Of a DNA stretch of 64,000 nt, positions 46,262-62,443 are shown one piece after another. The notes below the pieces were generated by a model that saw only the letters and a program-made list of their open reading frames with translations, had not been told where the DNA came from and did not search any database. Origin of the DNA: Kwoniella bestiolae CBS 10118 (lineage: Eukaryota > Basidiomycota > Tremellomycetes > Tremellales > Cryptococcaceae). A program made the position numbers and the translations under genes. How positions within the stretch are numbered: the stretch's first letter is position 1; the number at the start of each line of letters is the position of its first letter. The DNA lies in the NCBI RefSeq assembly GCF_000512585.2, contig NC_089241.1, forward strand, positions 5,412,001 to 5,476,000, read 5' to 3'.

Positions 46262-48209
46262 ATGGGCATCCTCAACAAGCTAAAAGACCAATTCCAATCC
46301 CCCTCCCCTTCATACGATTTCCCCTCTTCAACCCACCCCACCCCACTAGGACCAAACGCAGTATTTCGATACAGGTATCAGAGAGGAGTGAATCTGGGTT
46401 CATGGTTCACCTTGGAACGATGGATCGCCTCTCACCCTTTTAGGAATGCAGCTCAACCTGGACAGAGCGATTTTGATGTTGCTTCTGGGAAAGATGCGAA
46501 GAAGGTATTGGAGGAACATTGGGATACGTGGATGAACGAGGGGGATTGGAGGTGGATTAAGGAGAGGGGGTTTAATTCTGTTAGGATACCTGTGGGTTTG
46601 GTTTATATATAAATCATATCATGTCATTGTGAAAACCTCTTTCTCTGCACCTGTCGTATCGATCGTCTCATGGGTTACCAATGTGCTATATCCGTTATTA
46701 GACATCCTTACTGACTCAATAATTGCTGTAGATCTCTTACTACCACCTCTGTGGACCATTACCGGAAGTACTCAAAGGTACAGAATTCGAGCCATACCAC
46801 CACATCTTCGAAGGTGCTTGGGGGAGGATCAAACAGGCTATCGAGATGGCAGGATACTTTGGTCTGGGCGTATTGATAGGTTAGCTGGCGGTCATCCAAC
46901 GTAACGATACCACGAGCTGACATATCGTCCGCCGCAGACCTACACGCCGCAGCAGGGGCGCAAAATGCCGATGGCAAGTTTCTTTTTCCCAACCTGAACC
47001 CCTCACGCAATCAACTTGGCTAACCTAATTCTGATCATCTACATAGCCCACTCGGGCCTCTCTAAAGGCAAGATAGGATTCTGGGACAAGCACTCCAATC
47101 TCGCATCTACCTCCCTCGCTCTTCGATTCCTCGCATCCGAATTATCCCGTATTCCCCATGTAGTGGGATTGGAACTGCTCAACGAACCTGCAAACAACTC
47201 GAAATTACAGGGATGGTATCATTCCATCATTGCCGAAATCCGAGGGATCGTTCCATCCGATTTTCCATTATATATATCAGACGCATGGGATACTCAGCAT
47301 TACGCCGGTTTCGTCGGAGCAAGAGACGACTTTGTGGTGTTAGATCATCATTTGTATAGATGTTTTACAGAACAAGATCGTCAGAAGGATGGGTATGCCC
47401 ACGCAAACGAGATCCGATCAGGCTTCAGGAGATCTTTCAGCGGACAAAGTGATGCTGCCAAAGGGAATATCGTAACTGGGGAATGGTCTGGCTCGTTGGA
47501 CCCACGAAGCTTCCCACCGAATATACCTGATACCCAAAAAGACGCTCATCGGAGGGAATTTGTGAAGGCCCAGTTGGAGTTGTTCGAGGAGAAGACGGCG
47601 GGGTACTGGTTCTGGACGTACAAGAAGCAGGATGGGTGGGATGCCGGGTGGTCTGCCAAAGATGCGGGTAGGGCGGAGATTTTACCGCAGTGGGTAGGGG
47701 GGAAGAGGTATAGGGGTGAACCGCCCGTGGGAGTTAAGGATGGGGAGATAAAGGGGGCTTATGGTGGGTCGAGTCTTGCTTCGTTACCTCTCTGCTTCTT
47801 GATCATTCATCTCCTTCTCGCTATTAATCTTTATTTTGGTACCGGTTCGAGTGTCAACCCACCGAGATCATCATCATCCCCAAAGCATAACTTCTCAATC
47901 TTCCAGAAACGAGATCTCGAGCTAACCCACACACACACAGACGCCCACACGTCCTACTGGTCCTCGCACGGCGGATCCCCCGATCCAACAGTATTCGCCC
48001 CAGGCTTCTCACAAGGATGGGACGATTCCCTCCTCTTCCTCTCTCATCCCTCTGGACCCAGTAAGCTGGGATTCACAGATCAGTGGATGAAGAAGAGGAA
48101 AATTGAGTTTGAGAGCGGTGCGCATAAGAAGTTGGGGAAGGCTGCTTGGGAGTGGGAGCATGGGTTTAGGCAGGGGGTTGAGGCTAGTTTGAAGGTTTGT
48201 ACGGTTTAG
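46262..48209 (+). CDS. Glucan 1,3-beta-glucosidase-like GH5 enzyme, no secretion signal
   Basis: Exons 46262-46591, 46732-46879, 46938-46973, 47047-47763 and 47941-48209 give about 499 residues. GH5 landmarks: RGVNLGSWFTLERWI, NSVRIPISYYHL, the acid/base glutamate in GLELLNEPAN, and the nucleophile glutamate in VTGEWSGSL. The N-terminus (MGILNKLKDQFQ) is hydrophilic, so the enzyme is probably intracellular, as is Exg3 of fission yeast. Intron 3 (46974-47046) is a GC-AG intron with the consensus GCAAGT. The fourth intron (47764-47940) is a multiple of three and has no stop. If it were retained, it would add 59 residues including a hydrophobic segment. Confidence 0.88.
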
Positions 48210-49911
48210 CTTCGGCTTTGCTTTGTTCTCATGTATTCTGATGAGGTCGTTCGGATGAAAGTGTGGGGATTATTTGTGTATATAAAATATTATGGGCATT
48301 AGTGTTAGGTATGATCCCTGATACACGATGCAACGAACATAAGGAACGACACACTACGTATCCAGTAACAATGAGCTGTTTATTCAAGTGCATTTTATCA
48401 TTTACACATATATGATACCATACGACGATATATCCTTGCCTCTTCAATCGACCCGATCCACGGCTTGAAAAAGCCAAAGAATAAAGTCGAAATCCATGAG
48501 ACGAAGTGGGGTTTAATCTTTCCCCATATTTGAGAGCGCTCGTTGTGATTGTATAAGAACGAGAACCTTTCAGTGATGGGGTGTGAGTGGTATTATACAG
48601 ATGAATGGGAAAGAGAGGTAAAGTAGGAGATCGTAAGATGAGAGATGGACAACAACAGAGCAGAAAAAAATTAGGACGAATCACTGCTGACGAGGTGTTG
48701 CTATCGGATCATTGAGCCGTTGGTAAGGACGAACAGATGCATCGGATAGACAACTAGTATGAAAACTATGAATCAGGTCAGCTCAGATTCAACATCCGTA
48801 ATTCGAGATTTGAAAATTTAGATGGAGAATGTAGAGAGATAGATCAGATACCGTTGTAAAATGTTTACGCGCATGTCTTGACGATCAAGAAAAGATAGCA
48901 CAGTGTGAATACGATTAGGAAAGTTTTTTTCATCATAAATAGTAGTTCGAGGGTGAGGATGGGTTGAGTGATTGGCAGATTAATCAAGGAAGAGGTTGGG
49001 AGGTGACTCACATTTTGTACAATACCAAAGTTGTTTTTGATACTATTGAAAAAATTTCTGCTAAAGCGTGAAACCGTCGACCTGGCCAATAAAACACAGC
49101 CCGACATAACAATAAACCACCCAAAAGCAACCTCTCCAACCCCGTCAAAACGACCGGATCAGCCTTCCACCCACTCCCCAGAACGGGGGGTAGGCAAAAG
49201 AAAAGGTATTGACTATTCCACGGGTTGACTCATACAACGACCAATAACACTGCCTGGTAGAGCAGGTGAAAGAACCGTATAAACCCAATTCAATCAATTA
49301 CCCTCTGCCCGATGGAGAGGGTAAGAGGAATCTAGGGGGACGTTCTTTCCTGGAGGTGGATCTAAGAACCGCGGGTTTGGGTGGTGGGGGGTGGGCAGAA
49401 AAAGGAGAAGGAGGAGGGTTGGTATGAGATATGATGATGCATGTCGATCGATATAATGAATTGTAAGTGAATGAGAGAAAGAAGAATAAGAGGAAGATGA
49501 ATGTGAAGGAGGTCGAGGTATTTATGTAGAATTTTCGAAGTGAGTGAATTTGGTGTGGATGTGAGTGCCACAATGAATAAATACCGGTTATCTCCGCTGT
49601 GCTTTGCTTATGAGTGAGTTAGCCCTGTCACCGCTGACGATGATGATTGTGAGTGTTGAGCATATGGCCGAATATAGATTAAGGTGATATGACTGGACTA
49701 GATTATTAAATCACGTCTCATCACTCATACATCAGTACAAGACCATAGTCATCACACCCACAACATATACCCAGCAGTAGTGCTTGCCATCTTACCATCC
49801 ACCTCACTCCACCAGACAAATACTGCATCATCACAACTGGCAAGAAATCACGCTCATCCACCATCACCACCTACCTCCGCTTAAACGTTTGCCGCATAAA
49901 GCTGTGTCATC
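48210..49911. other. 1.7-kb region without a supported gene
   Basis: The stretch between the glucanase and UBP15 holds several weak minus-strand signals: a pyrimidine-rich segment (49300-49560, read on minus), a GTGAGT donor at about 49014, and possible small exons near 48680-48875. It may be a minus-strand transcript with a very short or no coding region. No RNA family is recognised. Confidence 0.35.
48681..48874 (-). CDS. Possible 35-residue spliced microprotein
   Basis: Exons 48852-48874 and 48681-48765 join in phase across an 86-nt GTATCT...CATAG intron to give MRVNILQRFHTSC, then LSDASVRPYQRLN and a stop after TPRQQ. The minus frame is also open upstream without an ATG (NFPNRIHTVLSFLDRQD). 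It could be the end of a larger unseen gene or chance. Confidence 0.2.
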
Positions 49912-54464
<4,553 letters not shown>

Positions 54465-55133
54465 GTTCAGGTTGTGGGTCAGTCTCAACTCAACAAGAAG
54501 GAGAGCGGGGATGTACAAGACAACTAGAGAATCAATGTCGAGGTCGGTTTTTTAGTATTAGTCTTTGTTTATCTGTTCATACGATTGATATATGGGTTCA
54601 TCCTAACATAAGTAAAGAAGTTATATTTGGGATGATTTGTTGTGTGATATGTTCTTTTACTTTCTCGCCCCGCTTATATAAGATACAGATACAAGTACAG
54701 ATACAGATACAGATAGCCAGAAGATGTAGTAGTGTTTCCTCTTCTCATGCATCGAGTGCATACGACTGTTGTGTATGGTATGCGGCAATAGCAGGTATGC
54801 AAGTGTGCAGTGGTACGTGGCTGTGTAGTACGTATGTCATCTGATCAGTGATCTCTGCTTTGCCGGAATGGGGCACTTTGTTAGATAGAGTTACCGTAAA
54901 TCTGCTGAGATGACCGCATACACACATTCCGAGACATGAATCCAAAAAATCATGTCCATGTTCATTGTTGTTTGTATCTGTACATTGTCAATCCGACTGG
55001 AGGCTATACACTCGCACCTGGACATCAACGTCGCTTCAAAGTACATCAACAGCACATACCACTCAAACATCAAGTCATCCATATTACAAACATCATACAT
55101 CCTGAGCATAGCAGCCCAACACCAACCCCACCG
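54465..55133. other. Intergenic with hexanucleotide repeat
   Basis: 670 bases between UBP15 and the methyltransferase-like gene. The only structure seen is the ACAGAT-type repeat at 54681-54716. ORFs crossing this gap are open by chance. Confidence 0.4.
54681..54716. repeat. Imperfect ACAGAT/GATACA microsatellite
   Basis: About six copies of the hexamer AGATAC with one interruption (ACAAGT). It lies 220 bp downstream of the UBP15 stop. Confidence 0.8.
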
Positions 55134-56559
55134 ATGAAACTCCCTTACAACCGCCCCTGGCTCATGGAAATATCCGACCACCCCTCATGTCCCGAGAGCG
55201 TACGAGTGGGCGTACAGAAGATGTTAACTTTTCTGTGGCTGAATCGGATCATGCCGTTCCAGTGGCAGGCGCCATATGAGCTTGCTGCGGAGGTGCTGGA
55301 GAGGGTGATCAGGGAGATCGAGGAGGACGAGGGGGAGCAGAGTATGGGTAATGGGAATGGACATGGACATGGTGATGGAGTGGCCAATGGAAATGGGAGT
55401 GGGGATAAGACAAGTCCTATAAAGGTTATTGATTTTTGCTCGGGCGCTGGAGGTCCTATTAGGAAGATTGAGAGGCGGATCAAGTGAGTTGGTGTTCCAG
55501 CTCAAGACTGATTTCTTTCATTGTCTTCTTCTCGAGTTTCCATACATTTCACATATCTCGAACCTCACTCGTGATTGAGTAGTACATAGAATTTCGGTCC
55601 ATAAGACAAGATCTTTGACTGACATTACTCATTAATCTACCTACCTTATAGCAAATCCCGCAAATCCCCAGTCCCCTTCCTCCTCTCAGACCTAAACCCC
55701 CCACTAGACCAATGGAAACGAACCTACGGTCCTCCCCTCCTCTCCTCTTCCTCTTCCGCTGGCTCAACTCAAAATCCAATATCGTACATCCCCTATTCAG
55801 TAGACGCTACCAACGCCACCTCGAGCAATATGGGCGGGATACTGGACGAACGGCATTTAAGGACGTTTTTCCTGAGTTTTCATCATTTCAATGAAGAGGC
55901 GGCGAGGAGCGTGTTGGTGGATGCTATGAGGGGGTCTGAGGGGATATGGTGGGTCGTCGAGTTCTTCCTCTACCATATGCTCAATGTCCATAAGCATTGA
56001 TCATACTAATTTTGTTTGTCGGGATATAGCATATTCGAATTGCAGCAATGTAATTTACGAAGTCTCTTTATGATAGCTATGCTTGGACCTTTGTCGTGGG
56101 TTTTAACACCATTTACTAGACCTACGATTGGTGAGTATTTCTCGATACCTAGATCTATCCTGTCCCTATCTCTATCTCCTATAACGAATAATCTCCTCAC
56201 CGTCCTACCTTCAAACCCCATCGACCAAGCTGACCTGAACTGAATCAGCAATCCTCTTCTTCACCTACATTATCCCCCTAATCCCCCTCACCCTCCTAAT
56301 AGACGGCTCAATCTCAGTCTATCGTACTCGTTCCATATCCCATATTCTACGACTGACCAACCTCGCCAGTCTGACGCTGCAGCTGGAAAACCAAGATGAT
56401 GGTTCGAAAGAGGACTACGAGTGGGATTGGGAGTTTGGGAAGAGGAGACATACGTGGCCTTGGGGGGAGATGATTTATATCGTGGGGAGGAAGAAGAGGT
56501 TTGATGATGGGGAGGATGGGGATGCGGGGTATGAAGAAGGTGACGAGGGGGAGATATGA
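55134..56559 (+). CDS. Methyltransferase-like membrane protein of unknown role
   Basis: Four exons, 55134-55483, 55652-55948, 56030-56130 and 56249-56559, give 352 residues. The N-terminal half has a Rossmann-like SAM-binding start (VIDFCSGAGGP), followed by LLSDLNPPLDQWKR and a conserved-looking FLSFHHFNEEAARSVL. Two hydrophobic segments follow (about SLFMIAMLGPLSWVL and ILFFTYIIPLIPLTLLIDG), with RTRSISHI and WPWGEMIYIVGRKKR near the end. I recall similar uncharacterised proteins in many fungi. The enzyme activity is unproven. A Gly/Asn/His low-complexity insert (GNGNGHGHGDG) lies before the SAM motif. Confidence 0.75.
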
Positions 56560-57294
56560 TCGATTAGATCAATACGAGGGAATACTCACAGACTCGAATG
56601 GGTTCGATCCGATCCATTTGAAACTAAACGATCAATCGACATTAACGTATCATACCGTATGCTTTCAATTTGTGCTGGCTTCATCATGGCATTTCGTAAA
56701 CCAAGCAGAATAGAGGAATCAAGGGAATGTACTCCTATACTGTAAGATATGTATCATTAGATGTATAAATACAAGTCAGCTTAGTCCCAGATATCATGTC
56801 CCATCTAACTGGCCGAGATTAAGATTGATCATCGCAAATATGGATCATAATACTATTCATGAAGTTGTTTTTCTCATCTCTCACTCATACTCAATAATAT
56901 AGATATCAAATCAACCAACTCTAAAGAGGAAAGCAAAGAGAAGAGAATGAACGAGTGAGAGAAAGAAGGGATGGACACATGTTACATTGATTCTGATTTT
57001 TTTCAAACTTTCTCTCTCCTCTTCACGTTTCTACCTCATCTCGCGATCGCTACATTGATAACCACTAACTACTCTCACCGATCTATCTAATGTCGACCAA
57101 ATAGGAAAAAGGGGTATAAAAGGAGGAAAACATCTTATGGGGTATATCATATCAGATAACAGAGGAACTAGCAATGTGCAGAATGGAAAAGAATGAGAAA
57201 AAGACTAAACATATGTACACGTGAATAATAATAGGAATCTCTTTTGTTTCAAAAGGGCCCCGTCGTTCTATACACCCCATCGCGACGGTCACAA
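56560..57294. other. Intergenic, convergent 3' ends
   Basis: 735 bases, AT-rich, between the methyltransferase-like and RTS1 stop codons. No gene, RNA or repeat is seen. Confidence 0.4.
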
Positions 57295-60200
57295 TTATTG
57301 TTGACCTTCAAGCGACTTGTGTGCCTATCATCAACGCATCATGTCAGCATTCACCATCATACCGTCTTTTACTGGTATTGGAAGTCGTATATAACCCCAA
57401 CACTCACCTGCAAATCCCTCATCACTCCCGGATCCATAGGTAGTACAGATTTCCTTCTTATATGCGGACCACCCGCTGCACCTGCATTCGAACCTGCACT
57501 GGGTCCACCACCCAACCCGGTATTACCGATGGGTCCTCCAAGGGGTGAAGGGCTAAGTGGCGTTTGGCCTTGTTGGCCTTGTATACCTAGTCCTACGGGT
57601 GACGTGGGCTGATGCAATCACAAGGCAAGTCAGTTTCATGTTCCGCACAATTGGTCATGTGAGGTGTAGAGCATAATCCACTTTGACGATCTTGCTAGTA
57701 CACCGACAAGTGTTATTTTTGAGAGAAGATACTCACACTCATCGGCGCACGGTCCACTCCCGGATCAGCCAAAGGCACATGTTCCTCCCCTATAGACCTA
57801 TCCAGAGTGAAGCTCTCAGAAGGGTCGAATCCATTCGCAGTCATATCTACCGATACGTCCGCCATAGGTTCATCCTCGTAGGGTTCAGGTCGAGGTGGTA
57901 ATGGTTCAGTCAGAGATGCGGGGAGAGCTTGGGTCGATCCTGACGCTTTATGATTCTCGATCGCCTGTTCACGTAGTTTGATCCATTCGTCGTATCGCTC
58001 GATGGCTCGTTCGGCGTCGCTAGTAGGGGATTTGGGAGTTAGCAGAGTTGTATAGAGGACGGATAGCAGGTAACATGTATTGAAGTCGAGTGGAAAAGTA
58101 AGGAATGGGAGAGATGCTGATTTAGAAAATCAGTCCTTATTGGGAATAGGGCGATGTGAGAGACAGGAGGAAGCTTCAGCTTTTGGTTAGAACCACTACT
58201 CACGCCTTTCTCTGAGCCTTGTAATTACTTTGAACCTCCTCAAACACCTCATTGTTAATCTCCATGAACAACTTCAGAGCGTTGTATACCATTCCATGGA
58301 TGGTCCTGTACATCGATTATTCCCCATCAGCTTGTTTAGACCTGATCATTCCATGAAATGCGGAACATACCTATTCCAATGCGATCTTGAATTCTGGTAC
58401 AAAGCTGGGAATACGATAGGTAAGATGATAGTTATATGTTCTCCCATGAGGTTGACAATGTACTCGTTGTTCCAGTAGTACAATGCTCTTTCGGCGACCT
58501 ATCGAATTTACCACAGTCAGCACCCCTTTCTCCAGTGGAATTGTGAATACGTAAAAGGGATAGACGTCGTAGGAGAGGAGTGAATCACTCACCTGGAAAT
58601 GAGGCGAGTTGATACATCTTGACAACTGCAAGAAAAGCGGTTGCATGATCTTCGTAAACTCGGTCTGTTCAATCACATCCAAAATCTCTTCCACCTCATT
58701 CAAAAACATCACTTCCTTAGGTGAATTCACTTTAGGCCAGTACCTCAACAACCCCAAAATAACCTCTTCAGTCAATGTCGAATCCTTCTCCAGGAATTGT
58801 ACCACGCAGTAAGCCAATTGGGGGTGATACAGCGCCAAAGATTTGGCCTTGTGTAAGGGGATGAGAGCGCGAGTTAAGAAAGTCTTGTGTTCCTCTTTCA
58901 AGGGAAGGGCAAAACCGTTGATGATTGATCCTAAGATTTCTAGTAGTTCTGCTATACCGTTATGTCTCTCCGTCTCATAGACAAATTGGAAGAACACATG
59001 AGAGATCGATCGTCTGATGAATGCTCGGAGGTTGAGGAATTTCCCGTAGATTCGATGTAAGGTAGTTTTCAGGAAATCTCGTTCCCTAGGATCCTCAGAA
59101 TCGAACAGTTCCAGAAGGGCCAAGACGAACGATTGGTCGATGTACTTCTTACCGACGTTGGTGTTGAAATCTGGACTTTCGACGAATCGGAGGAAGAATT
59201 CGTAGACGATTTGTAAGTGGGGCCAGGCGAGTTCGAGAACAGGTTCATCTTCCTCTGGGTCGAATGCGTCGCCTGTGGGGTTTACTTGAGGTGGGATCGA
59301 ACGGAAGAGGTTGGTGGCGAACTGGAATGAGATACGAAATCAGCTATGTTATTTGAACGACGGACAAAGATTTGACTTGACCCACCATGCCAACCACTTC
59401 AGGGTAGATCTGCTCGGTGATGACTCCTCTACTCGTTGTGATGTATTCCAACATCTCATGCAAGGTCTGCGCTTTGACCTGCTTCCCCTTCAATTCGCTA
59501 CTCGCATCGTTGAAGTCGAATACGACGCGACATTGTTGGAGTTTCTGCACGAATAACTCATTCCTCTCTTCAGGTCGAACGTCTGTTTGTCCACCGAGAC
59601 GTTAGCCGAGTATACTTCACTCAATCTTGAAAACTCCCAGTACCGATATTTCACGAGGAAATATACAAGTGGATATCACTCGAATAACTCACCAGAAAAG
59701 TTTGGTAACTTCTCGATATCCACCTTCTCCGTCACGTAAAACCTACTACTTCGCTGTTTCCTAGGAGTCTTCCCCGAGATAGGAATCGTGTCTTTTGGAC
59801 CTCCTCTCAGCCTGTTCAGCGGTCCAGCTTTAGGAGGAGTGGGTTGACCATCCGGACCTAAAGATCTATCTGGTGAACCAAACCCTCTTCCATGGGGTGA
59901 ATGAGGGATCGGATCAGGAGGCATCTCAGTATTAACTGGAGGCTGTTGCGGTGCACCCGATATGACTACCAAGGGAGGTGCAGGGGAAGTCTTGTCTGAT
60001 ACAGGTGATCTTCTTGGTGTCAAGGGTGCTCCTGGTCCGCCTTGTAACATCTGTTGATCCCCTCCTGCATAGGTGTTGCCTCCTCCCTGACGAGCAGGCG
60101 ATTGGAGGGATGGGGAAGATGGTCCGGGGGAGTTGGAGTTGATGGGTACTGCTGGTTGGGGTTTACCGCTATTGGGAGGTTGAGGCGATTTGGATTGTTT

Positions 60201-60485
60201 TTCGCCGGATTTGGTCCGGGAAAGATTCTGCGGTGAACAGCAAAGACAGGGCATCAGCATGGTCAATGATTCTTCCAATGGGACATCGTAAGAGATATGG
60301 TGGATTGAGAGTGGTTGAGTCCGTCTCATTGAGCCAAGTCAACGTGGGAGCGATAGGTAGATTGTTATTATGCCTTTGAGAGATTTCCATCCATCCATCC
60401 GTCCATTTATCTCCTTTCCTTCCCCATTCATCCACATGTAAATGATGTCACTGTTACTCACCATTGCTTTCTTTAATCCCTTCAT
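57295..60485 (-). CDS. RTS1: Protein phosphatase 2A regulatory subunit B56 (Rts1)
   Basis: Nine exons: 60462-60485, 59693-60227, 59386-59582, 59321-58593, 58371-58498, 58204-58305, 57737-58019, 57408-57608 and 57295-57324, giving 742 residues. The first exon is eight codons (MKGLKKAM). A Pro/Ser-rich N-terminus of about 170 residues precedes the B56 HEAT-like core: [119 protein letters not shown] Gly/Pro-rich tail ends KSLEGQQ. B56 directs PP2A to substrates, for example at centromeres and in stress signalling. Confidence 0.97.
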
Positions 60486-61395
60486 CTTGACATGTATATT
60501 ATCTCTGTCCTGTTTCTACGCGTCTTGATGTTGGATAATCAGGTCAGGTCGATCGTTGGATCTATCTGTGTTATTGATATTGGAGAAGAGTAGACAAAGG
60601 GCGCAAGGGGTGGGTGGGTGTAAAGGTATTTTGGACGATCTCGTTTCTTTACAGCCTGATATGAGTCGGATAGTCCACTTATTAGAAGTGATGGCGAAGG
60701 TGGGAGTGTAATCCCCTGTCGCTGTATACTCTCCTTCTGTATTAGGGAGATGAGATCAAGCTGTGAATGAGATGAGAGATGTTGTATGTGTGTGTGTGCG
60801 AGTTGGTACTAAGTGATCCTAGCGCCCTCGACGCGGTGTCCGAGTGTGAATGTGACTGCGACTGGTGTGGTGTCGATAGGACACGCTGTTGTATGCTTCT
60901 GGACCACCTTGCTGTTGATTCGTTGATGGTATGATAGGGTGTTGTCTATGAATGTGTGTGTGTGGTGTGGTATGCTAATGAGTGAACTGAATGAATGGTG
61001 AGCTGTCAGTAGTAAGTTGGGTGACAGGTGGTGGTGATACGCTGGTGTGTATTGTATGTGTATTGTATGTGTTATGCTGTAAGCACCAGTGAGAGTATGT
61101 TATATGTGCGGGGTATATCGATTATTATTATATCGATTATACAGGGGTGTTTAACAGGAATCACCATTACCAATACCATCCTACCAATGTGGCACCCTCA
61201 TTCTCATTGCAGTAACATAAATATCACCCTCACTTATTATCCGCACCAATCATTTATCATACAAATAATTAACCTATTGGTTGAGAGTCGGAATTGAACA
61301 GCCAACATCATCAACCACATCTAATCTACAACACACCTTCATTCTCCCTCATCATCCTTATACCCTCGAATTTAACCCCCAGAAGATCAACCAAG
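60486..61395. promoter_or_regulatory. Long divergent promoter RTS1 / QCR9
   Basis: 910 bases. GT-rich on the plus strand, with a (TG)n run at 60789-60798 and more TGTGTG words at 60950-61075. A repeated ATATCGATTAT lies at about 61115-61140. The ORFs here are not supported. Confidence 0.45.
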
Positions 61396-61927
61396 ATGGC
61401 AGGAGTACACGATGTGCGTAGACTGAACACATACACTTGCTCTTAAACCACAGGAATGATATGCTGACTATCGTCCCGTTTTTCATCTTACCTTCCGATC
61501 TTCTCCATTCCCTTCACTTTCGATACTATCATCTATCATAATACAATACACAGCTCATCTACCGAACATTCTTCAAGAGAAACTCGGCCTTCGTAGCTAC
61601 CTGTTTCGTCGGTGCTTTCGCTTTCTCAATCTCGTTCGATCTCGCTACGACCGGTTGGTGGGATTACCACAACAGGGGGGTGAGTAGGAGTTCATCTGAT
61701 CTTGGTATGAATAGACATTGGATGGTGGGGATGTTGCATTCCCGGGTGGAGGGTGGAGAGTAGGATGATGGATGTTGAACGTAGAAGAAGGATGATAGAA
61801 GGGAGATAGCCTTTTATGGTGGAATTTTAGATGGGAAAATGCTAATCCTCCATCACCCTCCTCGCAGAAACAATGGAAAGACATCCGATCAAAGTACATC
61901 CAAGCTGGTGATGCCGATGAAGAGTAG
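61396..61927 (+). CDS. QCR9: Cytochrome bc1 complex subunit 9 (Qcr9/UQCR10)
   Basis: Three exons, 61396-61413, 61554-61679 and 61868-61927, give 67 residues, the normal family size. The sequence has the expected order: LIYRTFFKRNSAF, one membrane helix (ATCFVGAFAFSISFDL), then TTGWWDYHNRGKQWKDIR and an acidic end. It is a single-pass inner-membrane subunit of complex III near the Rieske protein. The first exon is six codons, and introns 1 and 2 (140 and 188 nt) are long for the window. The gene was too small for a simple ORF scan. Confidence 0.95.
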
Positions 61928-62443
61928 ATATCAGGTGGAGTAGGAGCAAGGGAAGGAGAAGGAGACGGATATCATATAGATTGGGGAGTTGTGTGTCGGG
62001 ATCTCATCTTTTGAGGGAATATACAATGTATTCAAAAAACATGCATTTGACCTTCTCATTCCTGGCATGCGGTGATTTCGTATCCACTCGTGCAATGTAC
62101 ATATGCGAGTATCGTCGTAGCAAGCATCATATAGATAGATCCGGGTCATTCCAAGTGAAAGTTTGAGCTTGCTGTATGGTCTTGTCGGATAAATAGGGGC
62201 TAGCATACTGTTGCCAAGCCAAAACATCCTCTCCACTTGACACGTCCACTCATAAGTCCACGTTAATTCCGTCAATCCTCCATCCACATTCTACCTTGTA
62301 TCATAAGAAACAACCAACCTCCAACGTATAATCTCTCAAAGTTGGCTTGTAGACTGGAACGTCAAAACCCGCGTGCACGACAACTCTAGCCGTGCGACCA
62401 TCCATATTCACTCTCGACCAAGAACAGCAACACAAGCAATGAT
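61928..62443. promoter_or_regulatory. Intergenic upstream of the glutaminyl cyclase-like gene, with uORF
   Basis: 516 bases. An upstream ATG at 62439 opens a two-codon uORF (ATG ATA TGA, 62439-62447) that overlaps the start codons ATGATG at 62444-62449. The rest shows no clear element. Confidence 0.5.

Noticed and set aside
54936..55133. N-terminal extension of the methyltransferase-like protein
   Set aside because: The frame is open upstream, but the sequence is intergenic in character. The ATG at 55134 begins the conserved-looking part.
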